This document shows positions 56,148 to 64,000 of a stretch of 64,000 nt of DNA, piece by piece (within the stretch, counting starts at the first letter, position 1; each line of letters begins with the position of its first letter). Position numbers and translations under genes: made by a program. The notes under the pieces are model-generated. The model saw only the letters and a program-made list of their open reading frames with translations, was not told the origin of the DNA and made no database searches. The DNA is from Sphingobium sp. KCTC 72723 (lineage in GTDB: Bacteria; Pseudomonadota; Alphaproteobacteria; Sphingomonadales; Sphingomonadaceae), in NCBI RefSeq assembly GCF_014280435.1, contig NZ_CP060388.1, forward strand, positions 1,674,001 through 1,738,000, written 5' to 3'.

Positions 56148-57247
56148 CCGAAACGATCACCACCACCCTTGGCCCCGTCCACCTGATCGGCGACAACGCC
56201 ACGCCGATCTGGGGCATGAGCAATGCCGAACGCAGCCGCCGCATGGCGGAAAGTGCGGCGAAGAATGGCAGCAAACTAGCGGACGGCGATGCGCTGGTTT
56301 TCAACCTTGCCTATGCGTTCGATCCGCTGCTGCTGCGGCTGGTGCTGGAAACGCCCGGCACGGTCTTTGCCTGGGGCAGCGTCCCGGTCGTTGGCCAAGT
56401 GCCGACAGGATCGGACCCGATGCAGGCCGCCAGCGTCATCGACCTGTCGGACGGGCGCAAACTCTACAACCGGCAATTGCGCAAGCTGGAACAGCCGATG
56501 GTGCGCGAACTCACCCCCGCGTCCCGCCGGTCGATCGAGCGGCAAAGCTATTTCGGCGCCTATAAGGGCGTCACTGACATATTGACCAAATATCTGTGGC
56601 CCGAACTGGCGCTGGTCCTGACCCGCATCGCCGCGCAATTGCGAATGACGCCCAATATGGTGTCGGTGATCGGCGTCACCCTCTGCCTGATCGCCACTTT
56701 CCTGTTCGACGCGGGCCTGTACTGGACCGGATTCCTGTGCGGCTTCATCTTCATGGTGCTGGATACGGTGGACGGCAAGCTGGCCCGCTGCACCATCACC
56801 TCGTCCAAATGGGGCAATGTCATCGACCATGGCGTCGACCTGGTCCACCCGCCCTTCTGGTGGTATTTCTGGGGGACCGGCCTTGCCGCATGGGGGCTGT
56901 CGCTCTCGGCACAGGCGTTTCTGCTCGTCATGGTCGCGGTCATCGCGGGCTATGTGCTGCAACGGCTGATCGAGGGGATGTTCCTCAAGGATTTCAAGAT
57001 GGACATCCATGTCTGGCGGCCTTTCGACAGCCAGTTCCGGCTGGTGACCGCGCGGCGCAACCCGAACATGGTGATCCTGTTCGTCGCGCTGCTGTTCGGG
57101 CGGCCCGACATCGGCCTGATTGCGCTGGCATGGTGGACGGTGATTTCGCTGCTCGTCCATGCCGTGCGGCTGGTACAGGCCTATGGCGTCAGGCGGTCTG
57201 GGCGTCCCATCATAAGCTGGATGGATGAGGCGGAAGCGGCACTGTGA
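56144..57247 (+). CDS. CDP-alcohol phosphatidyltransferase with N-terminal extension
   Basis: This 367-aa protein has the full CDP-alcohol transferase signature DTVDGKLARC...GNVIDHGVD (about 207-230: D-x2-DG-x2-AR-x8-G-x3-D-x3-D) in a membrane domain with about six segments (VSVIGVTLCLIATFLFDAGL, QAFLLVMVAVIAGYVLQ). Residues 1-155 are soluble and resemble the region that precedes the transferase in bifunctional inositol-phosphate enzymes, ending LTPASRRSIERQSYFGAYKGVTDILTKYLWP. The N-terminus lacks a recognisable nucleotidyltransferase loop. It overlaps both neighbours (ATGA, GTGA). Expected product: a phosphodiester between an alcohol phosphate and a lipid or polyol. Confidence 0.85.
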   Translation: MTETITTTLGPVHLIGDNATPIWGMSNAERSRRMAESAAKNGSKLADGDALVFNLAYAFDPLLLRLVLETPGTVFAWGSVPVVGQVPTGSDPMQAASVIDLSDGRKLYNRQLRKLEQPMVRELTPASRRSIERQSYFGAYKGVTDILTKYLWPELALVLTRIAAQLRMTPNMVSVIGVTLCLIATFLFDAGLYWTGFLCGFIFMVLDTVDGKLARCTITSSKWGNVIDHGVDLVHPPFWWYFWGTGLAAWGLSLSAQAFLLVMVAVIAGYVLQRLIEGMFLKDFKMDIHVWRPFDSQFRLVTARRNPNMVILFVALLFGRPDIGLIALAWWTVISLLVHAVRLVQAYGVRRSGRPIISWMDEAEAAL

Positions 57248-57684
57248 ACGCCACGATCGCAAAATTCGGCTGGCCCGCCACGCTGGTCACGGAGTTCACC
57301 CATTGGGTCGTCCTGCTGCGCCCGGCCCAGCCGACGCTCGGATCGCTGGTCCTTGCGGCCAAGAGCGACGCGACTGCGTTCGGCGACCTGCCGGGGGAGG
57401 CCCATGCCGAACTCAAACATGTCACCGCGACGATCGAAGCGGCACTGACCAGGGCGGTCGGCTATACGAAGATCAATTATCTCATGCTGATGATGGTCGA
57501 CCCCCACGTCCATTTCCACGTCATCCCCCGCTATGAAGGCGCACGCAGCGGCGGCGGTATGACGGTGCCGGACGCAGGCTGGCCGGGCCAGCCGGACCTT
57601 GGCACCGCGGTCAAGATAGACAGCGACATGGACGATGGGTTGCGCAATTGGGTGAGGGGTCATTTCGATAGTGAAATGAATTGA
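57244..57684 (+). CDS. HIT-family hydrolase
   Basis: 146 aa from a GTG at 57244 overlapping the previous stop. The histidine triad is in MVDPHVHFHVIPRYEG (about 88-100: H-V-H-F-H-V), and the N-terminal part follows the diadenosine-tetraphosphate hydrolase-like branch (WVVLLRPAQPTLGSLVLAAK). HIT proteins cleave nucleotide phosphoesters. In this operon it could process CDP-linked or AMP-linked intermediates. The last residues before the stop are poorly conserved in appearance. Confidence 0.87.
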   Translation: MNATIAKFGWPATLVTEFTHWVVLLRPAQPTLGSLVLAAKSDATAFGDLPGEAHAELKHVTATIEAALTRAVGYTKINYLMLMMVDPHVHFHVIPRYEGARSGGGMTVPDAGWPGQPDLGTAVKIDSDMDDGLRNWVRGHFDSEMN

Positions 57685-58110
57685 GGCACCTCGGCCCGAT
57701 CCTCCTGCGTCATGCTGGCGCAGGCTGGGATGACTTATAAATTCCTCCCCTTGTAGGGGAGGTGGCTGGCCGCAGGTCAGACGGAGGGGTGTCACCCTCT
57801 CGATAGGGCGACACCCCTCCACCACTTCGTGGTCCCCCTCCCCTTAAAGGGGAGGATTTTCATATCCGCCTCAGTTCGCTTTCCGACAGCCCGACCACAC
57901 CCAAAACCCTTCCAATGTAGGATTTTGTCTGGTTTACCCTTGTGGATGAACCCGGTCCCCCTGCCCCATCAACACCACCCGGTCGCGCATTCGCCGCGCG
58001 CCCGGCGCACGGCTGTAGCGTCTCCGTCGCGCCCCTGTATCTTCGCTGTTACTTTAGCGTTGCGTTTGGCCCAAAATGCCCCATGACGGTGTGAACTTCG
58101 GCCCCTCGCG
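57685..58110. other. Intergenic with compound palindromic repeat
   Basis: These 426 bases hold no gene. The left half carries the repeat at 57743-57855, listed separately. The right half (57860-58110) shows nothing convincing. The genes on both sides converge here. Confidence 0.6.
57743..57855. repeat. Compound palindromic intergenic repeat, copy 2
   Basis: It begins CCTCCCCTTGTAGGGGAGG (from 57744), contains AGGTGGCTGGCCGCAGG and GACGGAGGGGTG, a central inverted GACACCCCTCC, a CCACTTCGTGG hairpin, and ends CTCCCCTTAAAGGGGAG. Its left part is the reverse complement of the right part of copy 1 (41155-41275), 16 kb away. Confidence 0.85.
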
Positions 58111-58884
58111 TCACCTGTCGCGGTAACGCACCTCCGCCACCCACCTGGCCGTCAGCGCGCGCGCCGCCTCGACATCCTGATGGAAGTCGACTTCCTGCCA
58201 TTCCAGCCCCTCGATCGACGCGGTGCCGACGCGGTTGCCCTTGGCGATGATGTCGATGGCGCGCAGATACCAGCGTTCCACGCCTTCGGGCGTCCGCATC
58301 ATCTGTTCGATCTGGTTGCGGAAAATCGCCGGACCTTCGCCGGTGAAGGCCAGCATACCGATGGATTCGGCATTGGTGTCGGGCGGCAACAACCGCTTGC
58401 CGATATGGTTCAGCCGACCGCTTTCGTCACGGTTCACCTTCATATCGTCATCATCATAATCGCCATCCGCCTTTATATCGACGGTCACGGTGATGGCGTC
58501 GGTCGCCCCCGCGATCAGCCGGGCGACGATCTCGTCCGATACGATGGTGTCGCCGTTCAGGATGATGAAGTCCCGGTCCATCTCCTCCCGCACGATCCAG
58601 CAGGTGCCGAGGTTATCGGCGACCTGAAAGAAGGGGTTGAACACGCACCGAATCCGCGCGCCGGTTTCGCGATAGAGTTGCAGCGCATGGTCCTCCACCC
58701 GTTCGGTGCGGAATCCGGTGACCACGACGATGTCGGTCACGCCATTGGCGACCAGCGCCGCGACCTGCCAGCTGATAAGAGTGCGGCCGTTGAATTCGAT
58801 CATGCATTTTGGCACGTCGCGGGTCAGCGGCAACAGGCGGGAACCTTGTCCGGCGGACAGGATGATGGCTTTGGTGATGGTCAT
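58111..58884 (-). CDS. Sugar/polyol-phosphate nucleotidyltransferase
   Basis: 257 aa from the ATG at 58884 (MTITKAIILSAGQGSRLLPL). It is NTP_transferase-fold: LSAGQGSRLLPLTRDVPKCM (residues 8-27, signature Gly loop and Lys), FIILNGDTIVSDEIV (about 108, metal Asp), and a C-terminal metal site in EWQEVDFHQDVEAA. It resembles inositol-1-phosphate cytidylyltransferase and CTP:phosphocholine enzymes more than glucose-1-phosphate types, but this cannot be decided by eye. It could supply the CDP-activated alcohol for the transferase gene at 56144-57247, which is convergent. Confidence 0.85.
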   Translation of the reverse strand: MTITKAIILSAGQGSRLLPLTRDVPKCMIEFNGRTLISWQVAALVANGVTDIVVVTGFRTERVEDHALQLYRETGARIRCVFNPFFQVADNLGTCWIVREEMDRDFIILNGDTIVSDEIVARLIAGATDAITVTVDIKADGDYDDDDMKVNRDESGRLNHIGKRLLPPDTNAESIGMLAFTGEGPAIFRNQIEQMMRTPEGVERWYLRAIDIIAKGNRVGTASIEGLEWQEVDFHQDVEAARALTARWVAEVRYRDR

Positions 58885-58988
58885 GGCCCGCCCATTAACG
58901 GGGAAATTGGCCGAAAAAAAGGCGGCTTCAAACTCACCTTCGCAACGCCTAGACAGGCCGCGCATCAGGGCAAGGGCATAGAGGCAGA

Positions 58989-60320
58989 ATGACGGTCAAA
59001 CGCAAACCCCACGCCGGGCAGGACGGCTTTTCCCGCATCCTGGCCAATACCGGCTGGCTGCTGGGGGGCAAGGGCGTGGGCGCGGTGTTGAGCCTGGCCT
59101 ATCTGGCCATCGTGACCCGCACTTTGGGGGTCGCCGATTTTGGCCGTTTCGCGCTGGTGCTGAGCGCCGCGACCGTCATCAAGACAGTCGTCAGCTTCGA
59201 CAGCTGGCAGATCATCGTGCGCTACGGACAGGCGCATCTGGAACAGGGACGCGGCGATGCGCTCAACCGGGTGCTGCGCTTCTGCATCCTCATCGACCTT
59301 GCCTCGGCGGTCGCGGGCGGGGCAATTGCGGCGGGCATCATCCTGCTCTTTGGCGATCTGCTGGAACTGCCGGCGGGCATGGGGTGGCAGGCCTGGGCCT
59401 TCTGCATGGTGATGATGATCACGATCCGGTCGTCCCCCACCGGCATATTGCGCCTGTTCGACCGCTTCGATTCCGCCGCCTTTGCCGAAACGATGATCCC
59501 GGTCGGGCGGATGATCGGCGCTGTGGTGGCATGGGTCGCGATGCCCACGATCAGTGGTTATCTGATTGCATGGGGACTTGCCGAACTGCTCTGTGCGGTC
59601 GCTTACTGGTGGCTGGCGCTGCGGGTCGGGCGCGGGCAACTGGGCAACTGGGCGGCAGGCAGCGGATGGGACGCGCGGCAGGAAAATCCCGGCATCGTCG
59701 GCTTCCTGACCGCGACCAACCTGCAAACCACGCTGGCGTCGGTGGGGCAGCAGGTTGCGGTGCTGATCGTCGGCCTGTTCGTCGGACCGACCGGCGCGGG
59801 CCTCTATCGCCTCGCCAATCAACTCGCCAATTCGCTGACCAAGATTTCGGGGCTATTGTCGCGCAGCATCTTCGTCGAACTGTCACGCACGCAGACCACG
59901 CAGGGGACGGCGACGCAGGGGACGGATGCGCTGCACGCACTTTTCCGCCGCACCAACCGGCTGGCGCTGGTGGCGGGCGCAGTCATCATCGCGCTGATCG
60001 CGACGATCGGCCATCCCCTACTGGGGCTGGTGGCGGGCAAGGCGTTTCTGCCCGCCTATCCGCTGCTGCTGCTGCTGGGCGTTGCGGCGTGCATCGAACT
60101 GGTGGGGGTCAGCTATCGCCCGCTTTTGATGGCGACCGACCGGGCGGGCCTTTCGCTGCGCATCACCTTTGCCTCGACCCTGCTGTTGCTCGGCCTGCAA
60201 GCCGCGCTGTTACCGCTTTACGGCACGATGGGGGCGGCAGCCGCGAACATCGTCGCGTCGATCGCGGGCTTTGTGATGATGGGACTGGCCAGCCGCCGGG
60301 CAATGCGGGGAATTGGATGA
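58989..60320 (+). CDS. Polysaccharide flippase (Wzx/MATE-like)
   Basis: This 443-aa membrane protein has about twelve hydrophobic segments and the family start LANTGWLLGGKGVGAVLSLAYLAIVTRTLGVADFGRFALVL. Middle regions (LYRLANQLANSLTKISGLLSRSIF) fit the polysaccharide biosynthesis/MVF superfamily. It probably flips a lipid-linked glycan across the inner membrane. It is divergent from the nucleotidyltransferase gene with a 104-base gap, so the two may share a control region and a pathway. Confidence 0.88.
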   Translation: MTVKRKPHAGQDGFSRILANTGWLLGGKGVGAVLSLAYLAIVTRTLGVADFGRFALVLSAATVIKTVVSFDSWQIIVRYGQAHLEQGRGDALNRVLRFCILIDLASAVAGGAIAAGIILLFGDLLELPAGMGWQAWAFCMVMMITIRSSPTGILRLFDRFDSAAFAETMIPVGRMIGAVVAWVAMPTISGYLIAWGLAELLCAVAYWWLALRVGRGQLGNWAAGSGWDARQENPGIVGFLTATNLQTTLASVGQQVAVLIVGLFVGPTGAGLYRLANQLANSLTKISGLLSRSIFVELSRTQTTQGTATQGTDALHALFRRTNRLALVAGAVIIALIATIGHPLLGLVAGKAFLPAYPLLLLLGVAACIELVGVSYRPLLMATDRAGLSLRITFASTLLLLGLQAALLPLYGTMGAAAANIVASIAGFVMMGLASRRAMRGIG

Positions 60321-60352
60321 ACAGTGACGCCACCCTGTTCCCGGCACAAAAA

Positions 60353-60374
60353 AGGGGCCGGTTGCCCGGCCCCT
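60353..60374. terminator. Terminator after the flippase gene
   Basis: Perfect 9-bp arms AGGGGCCGG (60353-60361) and CCGGCCCCT (60366-60374) with a TTGC loop. The minus strand adds a run of T after the stem and the plus strand a short CTT, so it can act both ways, better on the minus strand. Confidence 0.8.
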
Positions 60375-60394
60375 CTTCGTATCGGCAATGCCGT

Positions 60395-60550
60395 GAAGGT
60401 TTAGCGCTTTGCTAGTTCGAGTCTCAAATATTATCTTGCAATATCATATAGATAACAACATTTTCTATATGTGCGTGTAAAATACGTGTAAGAATATTGA
60501 AAATTACCCCGCCTTTGCAATTCATTAGAGTTAAGAGGCATAAATACGGT
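60395..60550. other. AT-rich patch with inverted and direct repeats
   Basis: The base composition drops sharply here. Two repeats stand out: CATATAGA/TCTATATG (60445-60452, 60464-60471, 11-base spacer), and CGTGTAA twice with an 11-bp period (60474-60480, 60485-60491). They may be binding sites for a phage-type or plasmid-type regulator. No gene before 60551 is convincing. Confidence 0.5.
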
Positions 60551-60769
60551 ATGAGATTTTACGAGTTCGCCACAGCCAAACCCACGAAGCCGCGTCAGCC
60601 TAAAAAGCCCATGACGCCTGAGCAATCACTGATTGCGGCCAGAAAGCGCGATGTAGACATAGCGAAACAAGCCATGCAGTCGGTGAAAGATCGCCAGAAG
60701 CAGAAGAAGGAAGCGGAAAAGGCTCGCCGCGTCTCCTACATTGGAAAATTGCAGCCGCGACCAAACTGA
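60551..60769 (+). CDS. Small basic, helical protein, probably phage-derived
   Basis: 72 aa from the ATG at 60551 (MRFYEFATAKPTKPRQPKKP). The middle is a long charged helix (DVDIAKQAMQSVKDRQKQKKEAEKARR) likely to form a coiled coil. The style resembles small myovirus-type proteins that open with M-x-FYE. A TTG-started longer version from 60497 is less likely. Lower GC than the neighbouring operon suggests acquired DNA. Function unknown. Confidence 0.55.
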   Translation: MRFYEFATAKPTKPRQPKKPMTPEQSLIAARKRDVDIAKQAMQSVKDRQKQKKEAEKARRVSYIGKLQPRPN

Positions 60770-60957
60770 TCATCTATTCGCCTTTAATCTGGAAGGCAGA
60801 CTCCCATTCTACCCACATATGTCCATCATGCGCGGTGTCGATGCTGTTCAGGCAGACCGTCTTTGAATGGAGTGCGCGATCATCGCTTCGCTGCAAATTT
60901 ACTATGTAGATAATTCCTGACGGGCGCACTGGTCACTAATAGTGAGCAGACAAACGA

Positions 60958-60989
60958 AAACGCCCCCGCGGCAAGCCGTGAGAGCGTTT
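60958..60989 (+). terminator. Imperfect hairpin, phage-style terminator
   Basis: Arms 60958-60972 and 60975-60989 pair at 12 of 15 positions (AAACGC...GCGTTT). It follows the palindrome TCACTAATAGTGA at 60933-60945. Confidence 0.5.
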
Positions 60990-61146
60990 CAAAGGCCGTC
61001 ACTGGAACGCATACGCGTCTCCATGGGCTAAATGTGTGGATCGGCGTGCAAAAAGGACCCGGTTAGCGGGGTGATCGGCGTCCAAAAGGGAACCACCATT
61101 CCGATGGTTTAGACAGCAGCCTGGTTTTTCAGGTGGCGAGATCGGG

Positions 61147-62661
61147 ATGTTGGTGGTGGAGACAGTTGTACGGATCAGGCGCGAGCACGCAGGTGGCAAG
61201 GCGATCAGGGAGATCGCGCGGGATCTGCGGCTGTCACGCAAGGTGGTGCGCAAGGCGATCAATGCTCTGGAAGGTGCGTTTGACTATCATCGCACGGTTC
61301 AGCCGCTGCCTCGGATCGGACCCTTTCAGGAGCAGCTCGATACGCTGCTGAGCGAGAACGAAGCGCGGCATCGGCGTGACCGGCTGCGGATGACGCGGAT
61401 CTACGATCTGCTGCTGCGAGAAGGGTTCGAGGGTTCGTATGATGCAGTGCGGCGCTACGCCCGGCGCTGGGCGGATGGCCGACGCAAGGATCCCGGCGGC
61501 GACGTGCCCGCGTTCATTCCGCTGCTGTTCAAGCCGGGCGAGGCATACCAGTTCGACTGGAGCCACGAGGATGTAGAGATCGCAGGCAAGCCGATGCGCG
61601 TGAAGGTAGCGCACATGCGGCTATGCGCGTCGCGGGCCGTGTATGTGCGAGCCTATCCGCGTGAGACGCAAGAGATGGTGTTCGACGCCCATGCCCGCGG
61701 CTTTGCGTTCTTCGGCGGGGTGCCGTTGCGCGGCATCTACGACAACATGAAGACCGCGGTGACGACGGTCTTTGTTGGCAAGGAGCGCGTGTTCAACCGC
61801 CGGTTTTTGGTCATGGCCGATCATTATATGGTCGAGCCGACCGCCTGTTCGCCAGCGGCAGGCTGGGAGAAGGGGCAGGTCGAGAACCAGGTCCAGACGA
61901 TCCGCGGCCGCTTTTTCCAGCCTCGGCTGAAGTTCGCCAGCATCGAGGAACTGAACGGGTGGCTTGAGGCAGAATGTCTGCGCTGGGCCGCGATGCACGC
62001 GCATCCCGAGCAAAAGGACATGACTGTCGCGCAGGCGCTGGAGGCCGAACGGCCCGTACTGCAACCGATGCTGTCGCCGTTCGACGGCTTTCACGAGACG
62101 AGCCACGCGGTCACCGGCACATGCCTGATCAGCTTTGACCGCAACCGCTATTCTGTGGCGGCGCGGACGGTGCGCCGTGCGGTTCAGGTGCGCGCCTATG
62201 CCGACCGGATCATAGTCCGCTTGGGGGACGAGATCGTCGCCGAACACCCGCGCTGCTTTGGGCGCGACCGCACGATTTACGATCCATGGCACTATCTGCC
62301 GGTGCTGGTGCACAAACCCGGCGCCCTGCGCAACGGCGCACCATTCCTTGACTGGGCGCTGCCACCAGCGCTGGCCCGGTTGCGGCGCAAGCTGGGCAGT
62401 GGGGACGAAGCCGATCGCCGTTTTGTCCGCGTGCTTGCTGCCATATCCACCGATGGGCTGGAGGCTGTCGAGGCCGCCATCGGCGAAGCGTTCGATACCG
62501 GCGCTGCCAGCGACGAGGTGATCCTCAATATTCTGGCGCGCCGCCGCGAACCGCCAGCAGATCAGCCAATGAGCGTGGTGGTCGACCTCAAGCTCAAGCA
62601 TCCGCCCCGCGCCGATTGCGCGATCTATGATACGGTGCGAGGCCACAATGCAGCGGCATGA
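61147..62661 (+). CDS. istA: IS21-family transposase IstA
   Basis: This 504-aa protein has an N-terminal helix-turn-helix ([21 protein letters not shown], about 19-40) and a retroviral-type integrase core: [15 protein letters not shown] (first D, about 139), [13 protein letters not shown] (second D, about 200) and [19 protein letters not shown] (E, about 245). It works with IstB, and its stop overlaps the istB start by 14 bases, the usual arrangement. The frame is intact. Confidence 0.94.
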   Translation: MLVVETVVRIRREHAGGKAIREIARDLRLSRKVVRKAINALEGAFDYHRTVQPLPRIGPFQEQLDTLLSENEARHRRDRLRMTRIYDLLLREGFEGSYDAVRRYARRWADGRRKDPGGDVPAFIPLLFKPGEAYQFDWSHEDVEIAGKPMRVKVAHMRLCASRAVYVRAYPRETQEMVFDAHARGFAFFGGVPLRGIYDNMKTAVTTVFVGKERVFNRRFLVMADHYMVEPTACSPAAGWEKGQVENQVQTIRGRFFQPRLKFASIEELNGWLEAECLRWAAMHAHPEQKDMTVAQALEAERPVLQPMLSPFDGFHETSHAVTGTCLISFDRNRYSVAARTVRRAVQVRAYADRIIVRLGDEIVAEHPRCFGRDRTIYDPWHYLPVLVHKPGALRNGAPFLDWALPPALARLRRKLGSGDEADRRFVRVLAAISTDGLEAVEAAIGEAFDTGAASDEVILNILARRREPPADQPMSVVVDLKLKHPPRADCAIYDTVRGHNAAA

Positions 62662-63376
62662 GATGATCGACACCATGCGCGCGCTGGGCCTCAAGGGAAT
62701 GGCCAGCGCGTTCGATGAGGCGGTAACCACTGGCGTGCAACGCCAGCGCACCACGCCCGAGATCCTGACCGATCTGCTGCGCGCCGAAGCCGCCCACCGT
62801 CACGCCGCCTCGATCCGCTACCGCATGAGTGCGGCCAAACTGCCGGTGATCAAGGATCTTGATGCGTTCGTGTTCGACGGTACGCCTATCAACGAGGAAC
62901 TGGTCCGCGCGCTGCACGCCGGATCATTCCTGCCCGGCAGGCGCAATATCGTACTGGTTGGCGGCACCGGAACCGGCAAGACTCACTTGGCAATCGCCAT
63001 TGCCGCCAGCGTCGTGCGCGCAGGCGCCCGTGGCCGCTACTTTAACACCGTTGATCTGGTCACCCGGCTCGAGGATGAGGCGCGCATCGGCAAGGCCGGC
63101 GCACTCGCTGCCCAACTCAGCCGCATCGAACTCGTCGTGCTTGATGAACTGGGTTATCTGCCGTTTGCTCGCTCCGGCGGCCAGTTGCTGTTCCACCTGA
63201 TGAGCAAACTCTACGAAAAGACCTCAGTGATCATCACCACCAACCTGGCATTCGGCGAATGGCCCACGGTGTTCGGCGATCCCAAAATGACCACCGCGTT
63301 GCTCGATCGCACCACCCACCATTGCGATATCATCGAGACCGGCAACGACAGCTGGCGCTTCAAACACCGCAACTGA
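62648..63376 (+). CDS. istB: IS21-family helper ATPase IstB
   Basis: 242 aa from the ATG at 62648 ([20 protein letters not shown]); an upstream in-frame start adds 7 residues. It is a AAA+ DnaC-like ATPase with Walker [18 protein letters not shown] (about 103-119), Walker [16 protein letters not shown] (about 160-175), and the IstB motif [25 protein letters not shown]. It selects targets for IstA. The frame is intact. Confidence 0.94.
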   Translation: MQRHEMIDTMRALGLKGMASAFDEAVTTGVQRQRTTPEILTDLLRAEAAHRHAASIRYRMSAAKLPVIKDLDAFVFDGTPINEELVRALHAGSFLPGRRNIVLVGGTGTGKTHLAIAIAASVVRAGARGRYFNTVDLVTRLEDEARIGKAGALAAQLSRIELVVLDELGYLPFARSGGQLLFHLMSKLYEKTSVIITTNLAFGEWPTVFGDPKMTTALLDRTTHHCDIIETGNDSWRFKHRN

Positions 63377-63558
63377 CCCAGCCTCAAAAGCCCCCATAAA
63401 AATTGCTTCGCGCTGGCGCTGCCTCCGGTCGGGCTACGCCCTCCCTACGCCAGCGCCAGCGCGAAATCCGCGCCCGGCATCAACCCCAGCGCAACGCCGC
63501 AAGGTGGTTCCCTTTTGCACGCCGATAGTGGGTCCCGTTTGGACGCCGATTGACAGGC

Positions 63559-63711
63559 ATGAATGCCGTGGCGGTCGAAAATCTCGCTGATGTGCCGGTC
63601 ATCATCGCCTCGATCATCCAAGCCATCCACGCTGGCGAGCTGGACGTACAGGCAAAAGCGGCCATTGCCGACCGCAAGGTTCAGCGTAAAGCCAAGCAGG
63701 CCGCTGCTTAA
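63559..63711 (+). CDS. Short hypothetical protein next to IS21
   Basis: 50 aa starting at an ATG 4 bases after the IS21 end: MNAVAVENLADVPVIIASII, then AIHAGELDVQAKAAIADRK and a basic end. The frame may be the 3' part of a gene cut by the element. Coding appearance is good and a hairpin follows the stop. It resembles small prophage proteins in style, but no family is recognised. Confidence 0.5.
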   Translation: MNAVAVENLADVPVIIASIIQAIHAGELDVQAKAAIADRKVQRKAKQAAA

Positions 63712-63726
63712 TGCAATTGATTGAAT

Positions 63727-63749
63727 AGGGCGGGCCGCGTGTCCGCCCT
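63727..63749 (+). terminator. Hairpin after the short ORF
   Basis: Arms AGGGCGG (63727-63733) and CCGCCCT (63743-63749) with a 9-base loop, 16 bases after the stop at 63711. The last bases overlap the 3' end of the facing gene. Confidence 0.6.
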
Positions 63750-63945
63750 AATTGCCGCTCACTATTAGTGAGGCGAGCAGATCGCCGACACCAATACGGC
63801 GGCCAGTGCGATCATAGGTGGCATTTATCGCGGGATCGAACCAGCCCGCAGGCGACCCATCAGCAGCATAGCCCCTGATCTGCCGCCCTACCTGTTGCCG
63901 CCACCCCAGCAATTTCCCTGAACCATCCCGCAAATTTTGCCGCAT
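63748..63945 (-). CDS. Small phage-type protein
   Basis: 65 aa from the ATG at 63945 (MRQNLRDGSGKLLGWRQQVG), chosen because GGAGG lies 5 bases upstream. It shows the pattern of small bacteriophage proteins in which D-x-SGKLLG, N-x-TYD-x-TGR and G-x-LL-x-SLI follow one another (INATYDRTGRRIGVGDLLAS). The 3' end encodes SLIVS with a 15-base sequence that also occurs on the far side of the IS21 element. Function unknown; it supports a prophage remnant at this edge. Confidence 0.6.
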   Translation of the reverse strand: MRQNLRDGSGKLLGWRQQVGRQIRGYAADGSPAGWFDPAINATYDRTGRRIGVGDLLASLIVSGN

Positions 63946-64000
63946 TCCAGCCTCCAATTTTGAGGCTGTCAATCAAGCGCTGGCTTCGGCGCATGTCGAT

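Larger units (their letters stand above)
61035..63555 (+). mobile_element. IS21-family insertion sequence with istA and istB
   Basis: About 2521 bp. The ends read TGTGGATCGGCGTGCAAAAA inward from 61035 and TGTCAATCGGCGTCCAAACG inward from 63555. Sub-terminal copies of ATCGGCGTCCAAAAGGGA (left, near 61075) and its inverse (right, near 63510) give the multiple terminal repeats typical of IS21. No target duplication is seen at these limits. Confidence 0.88.

Noticed and set aside
60405..60430. T-arm-like sequence GTTCGAGTC suggesting a tRNA fragment or attachment site
   Set aside because: The neighbouring bases do not form a T-stem or acceptor pairing.
61025..63565. Target-site duplication for the IS21-family element
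   Set aside because: Flanks AAATG and GGCAT do not match convincingly at the inferred ends.

Overview
This window is high-GC chromosomal DNA from an alphaproteobacterium, most likely a Sphingomonadaceae member (Sphingobium/Sphingomonas-like). The support is the imuA-imuB-dnaE2 mutagenesis cassette behind an alphaproteobacterial-type LexA box, a MucR/Ros regulator, a very large (about 1560 aa) NAD-glutamate dehydrogenase, a TCA operon in the order mdh-sucD-sucA-odhB-lpdA, and sphingomonad-style palindromic repeats. The genus is an inference; no rRNA gene is present.

Layout. 1-7.9 kb (minus strand): two large RTX/cadherin-like secreted proteins, the first cut by the window edge, with a GT-B glycosyltransferase between them. 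8.0-9.0 kb: an IS5-family element with clear ends and a TTA duplication. 9.1-15.0 kb: SOS-controlled imuA-imuB-dnaE2. 15.2-21.7 kb: a MucR-like regulator, then a surface-polysaccharide patch with two GT2 glycosyltransferases and a hexapeptide acyltransferase. The acyltransferase is broken by an IS66-family element that itself carries an inverted copy of the same element. Both insertions keep perfect 8-bp target duplications, so each ancestral gene can be rebuilt exactly. 21.7-24.5 kb: gene remnants around an IS1634-type element. 24.7-31.5 kb: tRNA-Thr, a PAS protein, NAD-glutamate dehydrogenase and tRNA-Gln. 31.6-38.8 kb: regulators (MarR, XRE-cupin), transporters (EamA, bile-acid-symporter-like), an enoyl-CoA hydratase, and a Rieske oxygenase plus FAD oxidoreductase pair behind a perfect palindrome.

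38.9-54.9 kb is core metabolism: pyrB with an apparently inactive dihydroorotase partner, glmU, gph, a crotonase, then the oxoglutarate dehydrogenase/TCA operon on the minus strand (mdh, sucD, sucA, odhB, lpdA), and sdhB with a thioesterase and zapE. A compact 362-bp unit, made of a GIY-YIG nuclease reading frame between 29-bp inverted repeats that are themselves palindromic, sits inside the TCA operon between odhB and lpdA. sucC is absent from its expected place between mdh and sucD.

55.0-60.3 kb holds a phospho-alcohol/surface-glycan group: a CDP-glycerol glycerophosphotransferase-like protein, a CDP-alcohol phosphatidyltransferase with an unusual N-terminal extension, a HIT protein, a sugar-phosphate nucleotidyltransferase and a Wzx-type flippase. 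Read together they could make and export a phosphodiester-linked polyol or inositol glycan; this is the least familiar system in the window. 60.4-64 kb is a low-GC, prophage-like patch of small genes interrupted by a complete IS21-family element.
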